A stretch of DNA of 64,000 bases, from the NCBI RefSeq assembly GCF_001612665.1, contig NZ_BDAX01000039.1:18075-82074 (forward strand), read 5' to 3'. Source of the DNA: Nocardia alba NBRC 108234 (GTDB taxonomy: Bacteria; Actinomycetota; Actinomycetes; Mycobacteriales; Mycobacteriaceae). The notes under the pieces are model-generated. The model did no database searches. It was not told where the DNA came from and was given only the letters and a program-made list of their open reading frames with translations. Shown piece by piece: positions 24,484 through 32,948 of this stretch; the first letter of the stretch is position 1, and every line of letters starts with the position of its first letter. Made by a program: the position numbers and the translations under genes.

Positions 24484-25607
24484 GTACTCCCACCGTCCCC
24501 GGCGCCTCGGCGACCCTGGACCAGCTACCGCTGCGCGACAACCTGCGGGGCAAGTCTCCTTACGGCGCACCGCAATTGACGGTGCCCGTGCAGCTCAATA
24601 CCAACGAGAACCCGCACCCGCCGAGCACGGCGCTGATCGACGATGTCGCCGAGTCGGTGCGCGCCGCCGCGGCCGATCTGCACCGGTACCCCGATCGCGA
24701 CGCCGTCGCGCTGCGCCACGACCTCGCCGAGTACCTGACCCGGCAGACCGGCATCGCGGTCGACACCGCGAATGTGTGGGCGGCCAACGGCTCCAACGAG
24801 ATCCTGCAGCAGCTGTTGCAGGCGTTCGGCGGACCGGGCCGCAGCGCACTGGGTTTCGTGCCCTCGTACTCGATGCACCCGATCATCTCCGAAGGCATCG
24901 ACACCGAGTGGGTCGAGGCGAAGCGCAGCGGCGACTTCTCCCTCGACATCGACTACGCGGTGGCGCAGATCGCCGAACGCCGACCCGACGTGGTGTTCGT
25001 GACGAGCCCGAACAATCCGACCGGGCACAGCATCGCGATCGACGAGCTCGAGCGGATTCTCGAGGTCGCGACCGGCATCGTCGTGGTGGACGAGGCGTAC
25101 GGCGAGTTCTCGGCGGTACCCAGCGCGATCACGGTGATCGACCGGTTCCCGACCAAGCTGGTGGTCACCCGCACCATGAGCAAGGCCTTCGCCTTCGCGG
25201 GTGGGCGCCTGGGCTACCTGGCCGCCTCGCCGGCGGTGATCGACGCGATTCTGCTGGTGCGCTTGCCGTACCACCTGTCGGTGGTCACCCAGGCCGCCGC
25301 GCGCGCGGCGTTGCGTCACGCTGACGAAACGCTCGGCAGCGTCGCGGAATTGGCGGCCCAGCGCGACCGGGTCGCCGCCGCATTGGCCGCGCTCGGGTTC
25401 GAGGTGATCCCCAGCGATGCCAACTTCGTGTTGTTCGGCCGGTTCACCGACGCGAGCGCCGCGTGGCAGCACTACCTCGACGCGGGTGTACTGATCCGCG
25501 ATGTCGGCATCCCCGGGTACCTGCGCGCCACCATCGGTCTCGCCGCCGAGAACGACGAATTCCTGCGCGTGAGCCGCGATATCGCGGGCACCGACCTTAC
25601 TCACTGA
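24480..25607 (+). CDS. hisC: Histidinol-phosphate aminotransferase HisC
   Basis: 375 residues from GTG 24480, in a GTGA overlap with hisD. PLP-dependent transamination of imidazole-acetol phosphate. Motifs are LNTNENPHPPS, WAANGSNEILQQLLQAFGGPGR, PNNPTGHSIAIDELERIL, VVDEAYGEFS and TRTMSKAFAFAGGRLGYL, where the Lys of SKAF binds PLP. The C-terminal VLIRDVGIPGYLRATIGLAAENDEFL carries the phosphate-binding Arg. The open frame extends far upstream inside hisD; the overlap start gives the normal size. Some actinobacterial HisC paralogues prefer aromatic substrates, but its place in the operon argues for histidine synthesis. Confidence 0.97.
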   Translation: MSTPTVPGASATLDQLPLRDNLRGKSPYGAPQLTVPVQLNTNENPHPPSTALIDDVAESVRAAAADLHRYPDRDAVALRHDLAEYLTRQTGIAVDTANVWAANGSNEILQQLLQAFGGPGRSALGFVPSYSMHPIISEGIDTEWVEAKRSGDFSLDIDYAVAQIAERRPDVVFVTSPNNPTGHSIAIDELERILEVATGIVVVDEAYGEFSAVPSAITVIDRFPTKLVVTRTMSKAFAFAGGRLGYLAASPAVIDAILLVRLPYHLSVVTQAAARAALRHADETLGSVAELAAQRDRVAAALAALGFEVIPSDANFVLFGRFTDASAAWQHYLDAGVLIRDVGIPGYLRATIGLAAENDEFLRVSRDIAGTDLTH

Positions 25608-25630
25608 ATCCACCTGTGGAGGAACACATC

Positions 25631-26245
25631 ATGAGCAGAACAGCGCGGGTGGAACGCGTCACCAAGGAGTCCTCGATTCTGGTGGAGCTGAACCTCGACG
25701 GCACCGGGCAGACCGAGATCTCCACCGGGGTGCCGTTCTACGACCACATGCTGACCGCGCTCGGCGCGCACGCCGGGTTCGATCTGGTCGTGCGGGCCGA
25801 AGGGGACATCGAGATCGAAGCGCACCACACGGTCGAGGACACCGCCATCGTGTTGGGCCAGGCGCTCGGACAGGCACTGGGGGACAAGAAGGGGATCCGC
25901 CGCTTCGGCGACGCGTTCATCCCGATGGACGAAACCCTCGCGCACGCCGCCGTCGATGTGTCCGGCCGGCCGTACTGCGTGTTCACCGGTGAGCCCGAAC
26001 ACCTCGTACACACCATCATCCCGAGCGCGGGCCCCGGCGCTTCGTACTCGACGGTGCTCAACAAGCACGTCTTCGAGTCGATCGCGCAGAACGCCCGCAT
26101 CGCGCTGCACGTGCGGGTGCTCTACGGCCGCGACCAGCACCACATCACCGAGGCCGAGTTCAAGGCTGTCGCACGGGCGTTGCGCGTCGCCGTGGAAATC
26201 GATCCCAGGGTCACCGGTGTGCCGTCCACGAAGGGTGTGCTGTGA
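25631..26245 (+). CDS. hisB: Imidazoleglycerol-phosphate dehydratase HisB
   Basis: 204 residues, the monofunctional actinobacterial form without the histidinol-phosphatase domain. Manganese-dependent dehydration of imidazoleglycerol phosphate. Metal-ligand motifs are YDHML, EAHHTVEDTAIVLGQALGQALGDK, and KHVFESIAQNARIALHVRVLYGRDQHHITEAEFKA. ATG 25631 follows GGAGGAAC. Its stop overlaps the hisH GTG. Confidence 0.98.
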   Translation: MSRTARVERVTKESSILVELNLDGTGQTEISTGVPFYDHMLTALGAHAGFDLVVRAEGDIEIEAHHTVEDTAIVLGQALGQALGDKKGIRRFGDAFIPMDETLAHAAVDVSGRPYCVFTGEPEHLVHTIIPSAGPGASYSTVLNKHVFESIAQNARIALHVRVLYGRDQHHITEAEFKAVARALRVAVEIDPRVTGVPSTKGVL

Positions 26246-26871
26246 AATCGGTGGTGCTGCTGGACTACGGCTCCGGCAATCTGCACTCCGCCGAACGCGC
26301 GCTGGTGCGTGCCGGTGCGCAGGTGCAAGTGACGGCCGATCCCACCGCCGCGCTGGCCGCGGACGGGCTCGTCGTCCCCGGCGTCGGCGCGTACGCGGCC
26401 TGCATGGCCGGGCTGCTGTCGGTGCGCGGTGATCGCATGATCGGTCAGCGCCTCGCCGGTGGACGTCCCGTGCTCGGCATCTGCGTCGGCATGCAGATCA
26501 TGTTCGACCGCGGCGTCGAGTTCGGTGTCGAGACCGAGGGCTGCGGCGAATGGCCCGGCACCGTCGCGGGACTGGACGCTCCGGTCCTGCCACACATGGG
26601 CTGGAACACGGTGAAGGCGCCCGCCGACAGCACCCTGTTCGCCGGTATGGACGCCGACACCCGCTTCTATTTCGTCCACTCCTACGCGGCCCAACAGTGG
26701 GAACTGCCCGACAACGAGCACATCGCGCCGCCGAAGCTCACCTGGGCCGAACACGGCGTCCCCTTCCTGGCCGCCGTCGAGAACGGACCGTTGTCGGCCA
26801 CCCAGTTCCACCCGGAGAAGTCCGGCGACGCGGGCGCGCACCTGCTGCGCAACTGGATCGGGTCGCTGTAG
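26242..26871 (+). CDS. hisH: Imidazole glycerol phosphate synthase glutaminase subunit HisH
   Basis: 209 residues starting with GTG 26242 in a GTGA overlap with hisB. Class I glutamine amidotransferase: nucleophile Cys in PVLGICVGMQIMFDRGVE, and His/Glu in ATQFHPEKSGDAG. It supplies ammonia to HisF for imidazole ring closure. Its partner hisF is not adjacent here but about 6 kb downstream, after an inserted block and priA-impA. In mycobacteria hisH is followed directly by hisA. Confidence 0.97.
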   Translation: MKSVVLLDYGSGNLHSAERALVRAGAQVQVTADPTAALAADGLVVPGVGAYAACMAGLLSVRGDRMIGQRLAGGRPVLGICVGMQIMFDRGVEFGVETEGCGEWPGTVAGLDAPVLPHMGWNTVKAPADSTLFAGMDADTRFYFVHSYAAQQWELPDNEHIAPPKLTWAEHGVPFLAAVENGPLSATQFHPEKSGDAGAHLLRNWIGSL

Positions 26872-26918
26872 TCGGTTTGTCCGCCGTAAGGAGTCTGCAA
26901 GCGGCCCCTGCGATCGTT

Positions 26919-26945
26919 CACGCGTCCTCCTCTCGGAGGTGCGTG
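26919..26945 (+). terminator. Hairpin after hisH (weak)
   Basis: CACGC..CCTCC and GGAGG.GCGTG pair as two 5-bp helices separated by a small internal loop. It lies between hisH and the next GTG start at 26962, and could end or attenuate the hisDCBH transcript. Confidence 0.4.
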
Positions 26946-26961
26946 GACGGTAGGAGAGATT

Positions 26962-27813
26962 GTGGGCGAAACGGTCGGTGGCGGCGGTAGTGATCCGTTC
27001 TGGTCGGGGCAGCGGTTCCTCAACGCGGTGACGGTGGTGACCCTGGTAGCGCTGGTGTTCGCGCAGTACTGGTGGTGGCGCGATCATGGGCGCCCGTTCT
27101 CGTGGGTCCTGCTGCTCGCCACACCGGCGCTGGCGTTCCTGCCCGCGGGGATCGTCGTGAAGGCCATGCGCAAGCGGTGGACCGCGCGATGGGCCGATGA
27201 GCACGGTTTCGACTATCAGCGCGCGGCCGCCTGGCCGGTGCCCGAGTGGGACTTCCCGCCGTTCACTATCGGCCGGGCACGGCGCTTTCGGGTCCGCGAC
27301 GCGATGCGAGGCAGGATCGGCAGGTACCCCGCCGGCTTCTTCCACCTGACGTGGCTCAACAACAACAAGATCAACATCAGCACCCACTACCGCAACGTCT
27401 TCGTCGTGGACCTGCCCGCGGCGCTACCCCGATTGACTGTGGGGCTGACATCGGACCTCACCACCGGTGACCGGGTGGAGTTCGAATCCGCGGACTTCAA
27501 CGAGCGCTTCTTCGTGCATTCGTCGAATCCGGCGTTCGCCCACGCCATCTTCACACCGCGCACGATCGAGGGGCTGGTGCACCTCGGGCTGCGCAGTCCG
27601 GCGGCGAGCGCGACCAAGTTCGAGATCGTGGGCAACCAACTGGTCGGGGTCACCATTCTCGGCAATCGACCCCACGAGATCACCACGGTGTTCGAGGCGA
27701 TGCGGATAGTGGCCGACGGCATCCCCGGGTTCGTCTGGACCGACTACGCGACCCCGCTCACCCGGTCGGCGCGGGTCGGCTCCGACGCTGTCACAGAAGG
27801 GAATATCGCGTGA
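26962..27813 (+). CDS. Conserved membrane protein of unknown function, paired with LemA
   Basis: 283 residues from GTG 26962 (TAGGAGAG upstream). Two hydrophobic helices lie at about 18-36 and 45-66 (VTVVTLVALVFAQYWWW; WVLLLATPALAFLPAGIVV), then a soluble cytoplasmic domain with repeated aromatic and basic segments (FPPFTIGRARRFRVRDAM, GFFHLTWLNNNKINISTHY, VVDLPAALPRLTVG, EFESADFNERFFVHSSNPAFAHAIF). I do not recognise a named family with certainty; the body resembles DUF3137-like proteins that accompany LemA genes. The stop overlaps the lemA start, so the two are translated together. It starts 90 bases after hisH and separates hisH from priA. Confidence 0.8.
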   Translation: MGETVGGGGSDPFWSGQRFLNAVTVVTLVALVFAQYWWWRDHGRPFSWVLLLATPALAFLPAGIVVKAMRKRWTARWADEHGFDYQRAAAWPVPEWDFPPFTIGRARRFRVRDAMRGRIGRYPAGFFHLTWLNNNKINISTHYRNVFVVDLPAALPRLTVGLTSDLTTGDRVEFESADFNERFFVHSSNPAFAHAIFTPRTIEGLVHLGLRSPAASATKFEIVGNQLVGVTILGNRPHEITTVFEAMRIVADGIPGFVWTDYATPLTRSARVGSDAVTEGNIA

Positions 27814-28436
27814 GTACCGCTGTCATCATCACCGTTGTCGTCGTGGGGCTGATCGTGGTTCTGTGGTACTTCGCCGCCTACAACGACTTCGTGCGGCTCC
27901 GGAACCTGGTCGCCGAAGCATGGAAACAGATCGACGTCGAGCTGCAGCGCCGCCACGACCTGGTACCGAATGTGGTGGCCACCGTCGAGCGGGCCGCGGC
28001 CTTCGAGCGCGGCACCCTGGAAGCGGTGATCGAGGCTCGACACCGTGCGCGCGCACTCACCGGCACCGCGTCTCCGACCCGGATCGGCACCGAGCCGGGG
28101 GCCGACGTGGCGTCGGTCGCCACCGCCGAGAACGCCCTGACCACGGCATTGGGCCGCCTGCAAGCCCTCGCCGAGGGGTATCCCGAGCTGGGAGCCGTGC
28201 GTAACTACGCGGCACTGCAGCGCGAGCTGGGCGACATCGAGGACCGGATCGCGGCGGCCCGACGCCTGTACAACGCGAATGTGCGTGCCTTGAATACCAA
28301 GGTCGAATCCGTGCCCGCCAGGCTGGTCGCCTCGCTGCACCACGTGTCCGGGGCCGAGTACTTCGAACTCAGCGGTCCGCAGCCGCGGACCGTGACCGAC
28401 CTGGACCAGCTGTTCCGCGATCGGACGAACCGATAG
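27810..28436 (+). CDS. LemA family protein
   Basis: 208 residues from GTG 27810 in a GTGA overlap with the preceding membrane gene. An N-terminal anchor helix (VIITVVVVGLIVVLWYFAAYND) is followed by the LemA helical bundle: LVAEAWKQIDVELQRRHDLVPNVVATV near residue 40, LQALAEGYPELGAVRNYAALQREL and EDRIAAARRLYNANVRALNTKVESVPARLVA. The end is GAEYFELS. LemA proteins are membrane-anchored helical bundles of unclear function, often with envelope stress or membrane-protease partners. The order membrane domain then LemA suggests a two-part membrane complex. Confidence 0.93.
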   Translation: MSTAVIITVVVVGLIVVLWYFAAYNDFVRLRNLVAEAWKQIDVELQRRHDLVPNVVATVERAAAFERGTLEAVIEARHRARALTGTASPTRIGTEPGADVASVATAENALTTALGRLQALAEGYPELGAVRNYAALQRELGDIEDRIAAARRLYNANVRALNTKVESVPARLVASLHHVSGAEYFELSGPQPRTVTDLDQLFRDRTNR

Positions 28437-28444
28437 CCGGGTGA

Positions 28445-29758
28445 TCAGCGGTTGTCGAGATGGGCTCGGTCGGCGGCGTCGGTGCCCGCGGTCCAGCCTT
28501 CGGCGCTGCGGATGGTGATGCCTCGGGTACGGGCGGTGGGGAAGTAGGTGGCGAAGGCGTCGTCCACGCGCTGTCGGTGGCCGGCCAGGGCCGGGAGCAG
28601 GTGGGCGGGGTCGGCGGCGTCGGCGATGGTCGCTTCGGCGGTCGCGGTAAGGCGTTCGCCGACTCGCGTGGCGTAGGCGGTGAGGTAGGCCTTGCGGTAG
28701 TGGCGGGAGCGGGATTCCTCGGTGGTGGCGTTGTCGATCATGGTGCGGGTGGCTTGGACGAGCAGGGAGGTGGACAGGATCTCGACGGCGTCGAGGTCGG
28801 GGTCGTCGCCGACTATCGTGACGAAACCCCAGTCGGCCACGAAGATCGCGCGGGCCCGATTGGCCCGGGCGACCATGTCGATGAGCAGGGCCTTGGCGTC
28901 GGTGTAGGGGGTTTCCAGCCAGATTCGGCGAGCGGCGGGGAGATCGGGATCGGTGCGTTCGGCATCGAGCAGGGCACGGTCGATCGCGTATTTGGTCATG
29001 AGTTCCTGCGCCTTGGCGGACAGGGTTTCGGCCTCCTCGGCGAAGGAAGTCGACTCGGCCTTGGCGAGCAGGCCGCGTACCCGGCCGAGGGTCCTGGCGT
29101 CGACATGGTGGTGGGCGGTGGTCTGCCTGCTGGTCCCGGGCAGCGCGACGATCTGCTCGAGTTTCGGGAGTCCGATGAGCAGGGCGAGCGCGGTCATGGC
29201 CGTGGTGAGCGCCTCGTCGCGAGTGAGCAGCGCGCGGTCGGCCCACTGGTCGAAGTGGGGGCGCTCGGCGGTCCACCAGCGGGTGGCGCGCAGCTCGTCC
29301 AGGTGCGATTGCCAGATCTCGTCGACGGAGTCGGCGGGGAAATCGGAGCGGTGCTCAGCCATCAGATCGGTCAGATAGCGCACCGCGAACTCGTCGACCC
29401 GCCTGCGCGCGGCCTCGTGTACGTCACGGGGTAGCCAGCCGAACTCGAAGGCGCGCAAGATGATTCGTGCCGCGGCGAGGTCCACTCCGGTGCCCAGGTC
29501 GGCGTCCGCGACGCCGTCGACGAATCGCCGGATCGTGTTCGCCTCGCCCTGGGCGGCGAGGAAGGCGACGGTCGCGATCGCGTCGGCCATCCGCGACCGG
29601 TCGCCCGACAACGCGGCATCGATCGGAAGTTCGGGAGCGGCTGCCGGTTTACGGCCTGTCCGGCGCCGACGGTTCTGCTTGGCCAAGGGGGTCGCGTCGA
29701 TCCTGTTCGTGGAGGTGCCACCGTCGAAACGAGGGTGGGTGGTGTTCGCGGCGTCCAT
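28445..29758 (-). CDS. DUF2786 domain protein
   Basis: 437 residues. A basic N-terminal tail (about 1-40, QNRRRRTGRKPAA) is followed by a helical region and, near 225-265, the DUF2786 motif RVRGLLAKAESTSFAEEAETLSAKAQELMTKYAID. The C-terminal part resembles the region that normally follows it (ARRIWLETPYTDAKALLIDMVARANRARAIFVAD). The function is unknown; members occur in phage and chromosomal contexts of actinobacteria. It converges with lemA with only eight bases between stops and lies inside the interrupted his region. Confidence 0.85.
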   Translation of the reverse strand: MDAANTTHPRFDGGTSTNRIDATPLAKQNRRRRTGRKPAAAPELPIDAALSGDRSRMADAIATVAFLAAQGEANTIRRFVDGVADADLGTGVDLAAARIILRAFEFGWLPRDVHEAARRRVDEFAVRYLTDLMAEHRSDFPADSVDEIWQSHLDELRATRWWTAERPHFDQWADRALLTRDEALTTAMTALALLIGLPKLEQIVALPGTSRQTTAHHHVDARTLGRVRGLLAKAESTSFAEEAETLSAKAQELMTKYAIDRALLDAERTDPDLPAARRIWLETPYTDAKALLIDMVARANRARAIFVADWGFVTIVGDDPDLDAVEILSTSLLVQATRTMIDNATTEESRSRHYRKAYLTAYATRVGERLTATAEATIADAADPAHLLPALAGHRQRVDDAFATYFPTARTRGITIRSAEGWTAGTDAADRAHLDNR

Positions 29759-29911
29759 TCTCGCGCATCGGTCCCGGGCGGGTTCGTCGTCATCGGGCCC
29801 GGTGTCGAACGCCTCGCGCCGGGCCGGGTGAGTCTTCCGGATGTGCGCTCGTAATCGTCACTCGCCCAAGGGAACTGCGCGAAGGGGGTGTTGGAAGTCG
29901 GCCGGTGACCT

Positions 29912-29917
29912 TAGGCT
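29912..29917 (+). promoter_or_regulatory. -10 box of a probable leaderless mRNA
   Basis: TAGGCT ends six bases before ATG 29924; no Shine-Dalgarno is present. Same hexamer as before pyk and in the hisD promoter. Confidence 0.55.
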
Positions 29918-29923
29918 GGCGCC

Positions 29924-30526
29924 ATGAATTATCGGGGGATGGTGCTCGACGAACGAGCCGAACTGGTCGAACTGCTGCGGGGGTTGAGCGAGCAGGAATG
30001 GGAGACGCCGTCGCTGTGCGCGGGGTGGCGGGTTCGCGATGTCGTCGCGCACCTGCTGCAGGACACGCTGAGCCCGCTGGGCTACGCCGGGCTCGTGGTG
30101 AAGAGCCGAGGCTCGATCAACCGCACCAACAACGCGCTCGCGACCATGTTCTCGGCGCTGACGACCGAGCAGTTGGTGGACAAGCTCGCCGCCGAGTCGG
30201 GTCGCCTGGCGAGGTTCTCGCCCCGGCTCATGCTCTCCGACCTCGTCGTCCATCAGCAGGACATCCGCCGTCCCCTCGGTCGTCCACGCACGATCCCCGC
30301 CGACCGTCTCATCGCGGTCCTGAACTACCCCGACCCCTTCGCCGTCCCGGCCAGATATGCCAAGGGCCTGCGTTTTCTCGCCACCGATGTCGTCTGGTCC
30401 GGCGGCGACGGACCGGAAGTACGCGGCCCCGGCGAGGCCATCGCGCTGGCGATGGTCGGCCGCACCGCCGCGCTCGACGACCTCACCGGCGGCGGACTCC
30501 CCGAACTCCGCCGCCGCCTCGGCTGA
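29924..30526 (+). CDS. Mycothiol-dependent maleylpyruvate isomerase-like (DinB fold) protein
   Basis: 200 residues. The N-terminal two thirds are the MDMPI_N/DinB four-helix fold: ERAELVELLRGLSEQEWETPSLCAGWRVRDVVAHLLQDTL is the family signature (TIGR03083-like), with His in VAHLL and His in LVVHQQDIRRPLG as likely metal ligands. Members use mycothiol or a related thiol with a divalent metal in isomerase or transferase reactions; most are uncharacterised. The short C-terminal segment (GPEVRGPGEAIALAMVGRTAALDDLTGGG) is the usual sterol-carrier-like tail. It stands alone as a plus-strand gene converging with the Mce-associated gene, four bases between stops. Confidence 0.88.
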   Translation: MNYRGMVLDERAELVELLRGLSEQEWETPSLCAGWRVRDVVAHLLQDTLSPLGYAGLVVKSRGSINRTNNALATMFSALTTEQLVDKLAAESGRLARFSPRLMLSDLVVHQQDIRRPLGRPRTIPADRLIAVLNYPDPFAVPARYAKGLRFLATDVVWSGGDGPEVRGPGEAIALAMVGRTAALDDLTGGGLPELRRRLG

Positions 30527-30530
30527 ACTA

Positions 30531-31067
30531 CTACAGCATCGGGGAATCGAGTTCCCGCACGAGCCAACGGCCCCACACATTGGTCAGTTCGACGTTGATG
30601 GCCAAGTTCAGGCGCTGGGGTTCGGGCGAGTTCGCGTTGGTACGGATCTGCGTCAACGTCACCAGAATGTTGGCGTTGAGCAGATCGCCGCTCACCGCGC
30701 CGCAGGTGATGTTCTCGGCGGTCGAGCGAACCTCCGCTTGACGCATGGCCGCCGCCAGCGCGTCCCTGGACTGGGTGAACTCGGCGTGGAATGTGCCCGT
30801 GCTGCGGTCGAGGACACGCTGGAAGTAGCCGTCCAGGTCGTGCGCGTGGTCGTAGGTCGAAACCTCACGGCCGAAATCGCAGCCCGCGAGCCGCGCCGTG
30901 TCCGGGGGGCCCGCTGCCGCGTTCGGCGCCACGATCACCGCCGCCACGGCGATCGAACCCAGCAAACTACCCAGTACACCTGTACGGAACACGATTTTCC
31001 TTCGATCGAAAAAGGGTTTTCGCGGATCTCCCGCGCCGGAACGAACTGTATCCAGCACCGCCGACAT
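30531..31067 (-). CDS. Mce-associated membrane protein-like
   Basis: 178 residues from ATG 31067. A single membrane helix near residues 30-50 (TGVLGSLLGSIAVAAVIVA) is followed by an outer domain. EVSTYDHAHDLDGYFQRVLDRSTGTFHAEFTQSRDALAAAMRQAEVRSTAENITCGAV is the recognisable Mam (Mce-associated) pattern, usually read as TYDY..LD.DF..VL..STG.F...Y. Such proteins stabilise Mce lipid importers in the cell envelope. No mce genes are in the window, so this is an orphan copy (as in mycobacteria). GTG 31091 is an alternative start. Confidence 0.8.
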   Translation of the reverse strand: MSAVLDTVRSGAGDPRKPFFDRRKIVFRTGVLGSLLGSIAVAAVIVAPNAAAGPPDTARLAGCDFGREVSTYDHAHDLDGYFQRVLDRSTGTFHAEFTQSRDALAAAMRQAEVRSTAENITCGAVSGDLLNANILVTLTQIRTNANSPEPQRLNLAINVELTNVWGRWLVRELDSPML

Positions 31068-31369
31068 GACCTGTAATCGACCGCCGTTCACCAGGATTCG
31101 GCTCCAATGACGTCGTGGCGAAGGTCGGCCAGGTCGACGTCACAGGGTGGCCGCGGTAGCCGTCCTCGACGGTGCGGCGGGGTCGCCGACGACAGCGGAG
31201 TCCGGTGACCGAGCTGTCGTCGACGCGGACCCGCGAAGACCGTGTCGATGACGTCCATGCCGCACAGGCAGTGCCTGACGTGCGCGCCGCACCACGTCTG
31301 TGCGCGGGGTGCGGGTGACACGGACCTCATCGGCGGCGGACCGTTGCGGGAACGGCGACACAGACCCAC
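31068..31369. other. Non-coding gap upstream of priA
   Basis: About 300 bases between the divergent Mce-associated gene and priA. Only the priA -10 box at its right end could be assigned. Frames crossing it have no family resemblance and look like shadows. Confidence 0.5.
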
Positions 31370-31375
31370 TAGTCT
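31370..31375 (+). promoter_or_regulatory. -10 box of the priA-impA-hisF operon
   Basis: TAGTCT ends six bases before the priA GTG at 31382, implying a leaderless message. It shows that priA no longer depends on the hisD promoter. Confidence 0.6.
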
Positions 31376-31381
31376 GAATGC

Positions 31382-32113
31382 GTGAGTCTTGTGCTGTTGC
31401 CCGCTGTCGATGTCGCCAATGGTGAGGCCGTGCGCCTCGTGCAAGGGGAGGCCGGTAGCGAAACGAGCTATGGGTCGCCTCGGGACGCGGCATTGGCATG
31501 GCAGCAGGCGGGGGCCGAGTGGGTGCATCTGGTGGACCTCGACGCGGCCTTCGGTAAGGGCAGCAATCGCGAACTGATCGCCCAGGTCGTCGGCGAGCTC
31601 GACGTGTCGGTCGAACTGTCCGGTGGGATCCGCGACGACGATTCGCTGAAGGCGGCGCTGGCCACCGGATGCGCGCGGGTCAATATCGGCACCGCGGCGA
31701 TCGAGAACCCGCAGTGGTGCGCACGAGTACTCGGCGAGTACGGCGACCGGATCGCGGTGGGGCTCGACGTCAAGCAGATCGACGGGCAGTGGCGGCTGCG
31801 CGGTCGAGGCTGGGTGACCGACGGCGGCGACCTGTGGGAGGTGCTCGAACGCCTCGAGCGCGACGGTTGCTCGCGCTATGTGGTCACCGACGTCTCCAAG
31901 GACGGCACACTGACCGGCCCCAACCTCGGGTTGCTGAGCGAGGTCGCCAACGCCGCCGAGGCGCCGGTGGTCGCCTCCGGCGGCATCTCGGTACTCGACG
32001 ACCTCGTCGCGATCGCCGGCCTGGCCGACGACGGCGTGGAGGGCGCGATCATCGGCAAGGCGTTGTACGCGGGCCGCTTCACGCTGCCCGAAGCCCTGGC
32101 CGCGGTGCGCTGA
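31382..32113 (+). CDS. priA: Bifunctional phosphoribosyl isomerase PriA (HisA/TrpF)
   Basis: 243 residues from GTG 31382, a (beta/alpha)8 barrel. It isomerises ProFAR in histidine synthesis, and in actinobacteria also phosphoribosyl-anthranilate in tryptophan synthesis. Key segments are LLPAVDVANGEAVRLVQGEAGSETSYG (Asp in PAVDV as general acid), LSGGIRDDDSLKAAL, RVNIGTAAIENPQW, YVVTDVSKDGTLTGPNLGLL (second Asp in VTDV) and VVASGGISVLDDL. No trpF is present in the trp cluster at 45-50 kb, which supports the dual role. Confidence 0.96.
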   Translation: MSLVLLPAVDVANGEAVRLVQGEAGSETSYGSPRDAALAWQQAGAEWVHLVDLDAAFGKGSNRELIAQVVGELDVSVELSGGIRDDDSLKAALATGCARVNIGTAAIENPQWCARVLGEYGDRIAVGLDVKQIDGQWRLRGRGWVTDGGDLWEVLERLERDGCSRYVVTDVSKDGTLTGPNLGLLSEVANAAEAPVVASGGISVLDDLVAIAGLADDGVEGAIIGKALYAGRFTLPEALAAVR

Positions 32114-32121
32114 CAACACTG

Positions 32122-32943
32122 ATGACCGCCGCGCTGAGCACCGCCGAACTGACCGACCTGCTGACCGTCGCCACCCAGATCCTCGACGGCGTGGTCCCGC
32201 GTTTCGTCGAAGGACTCGGTGCGCCGAGCGCGGTGACCAAGGGCCGCAACGACTTCGCCACCGAACTCGATCTCGAACTGGAACGGACCATCTCCGCCGA
32301 TCTCCAGCAGCGGACCGGCATCGCGGTGCACGGCGAGGAGTTCGGCGGGCCCGCGCTCACGTCGGGCACGGCCTGGGTGCTCGATCCGATCGACGGCACC
32401 TTCAACTACTCCTCCGGTCACCCGATGTCGGGCACCCTGCTGGCGCTGGTACACGAAGGCGAGCCGGTGATCGGCCTCACCTGGCTGCCCACGCTCGGTC
32501 GCCGCTACACCGCGGTGAGCGGTGGTCCGGTGTACCTCGACGGCGAGGCGTTGCCGCCGTTGGCCCCGGCCGAACTCGCCGACTCGATGATCGGTTTCGG
32601 CGCCTTCAACCTCGACTCGGCCGGTCGGATCCCCGGCCAGTTCCGATTCGACCTGCTCGGTGCGCTGAGCCGGTTGTCCTCCCGGGTCCGCATGCACGGT
32701 GCGACCGGTATCGACCTGGCGTTCACCGCGTCGGGGGCGCTCGGCGGCGCGGTCGTGTTCGGCCACCACCCGTGGGACAACGCGGCCGGAGTCGCCCTGG
32801 TGCGCGCCGCGGGAGGTGTGGTCACCGACCTGGCCGGCGCGCCGTGGACGATCACCTCCGGCTCGGTGCTGGCCGCCGCGCCGGGCGTGCACAAAGAACT
32901 GCTGGACATGATCTGCACCGTCAGCGAAGAAGAACGAGGGTGA
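32122..32943 (+). CDS. impA: Inositol monophosphatase family protein (ImpA-like, possible histidinol-phosphatase)
   Basis: 273 residues from ATG 32122, nine bases after priA. The metal-binding motifs of the lithium-sensitive phosphatase family are clear: HGEEFGG, WVLDPIDGTFNYSSGHPMSG (DPIDGT) and HPWDNAAGVALVRAAGGVVTDLAG (WD..AG). In mycobacteria the gene at this place between hisA and hisF is impA. Because HisB here lacks the phosphatase domain, a role as the missing histidinol-phosphate phosphatase is attractive but is inference; inositol phosphate is the alternative substrate. Confidence 0.9.
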   Translation: MTAALSTAELTDLLTVATQILDGVVPRFVEGLGAPSAVTKGRNDFATELDLELERTISADLQQRTGIAVHGEEFGGPALTSGTAWVLDPIDGTFNYSSGHPMSGTLLALVHEGEPVIGLTWLPTLGRRYTAVSGGPVYLDGEALPPLAPAELADSMIGFGAFNLDSAGRIPGQFRFDLLGALSRLSSRVRMHGATGIDLAFTASGALGGAVVFGHHPWDNAAGVALVRAAGGVVTDLAGAPWTITSGSVLAAAPGVHKELLDMICTVSEEERG

Positions 32944-32948
32944 ACCCG

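Noticed and set aside
31140..31499. Minus-strand frame between the Mce-associated gene and priA
   Set aside because: Arg-rich with no family resemblance and overlaps the priA promoter and coding start; read as shadow.
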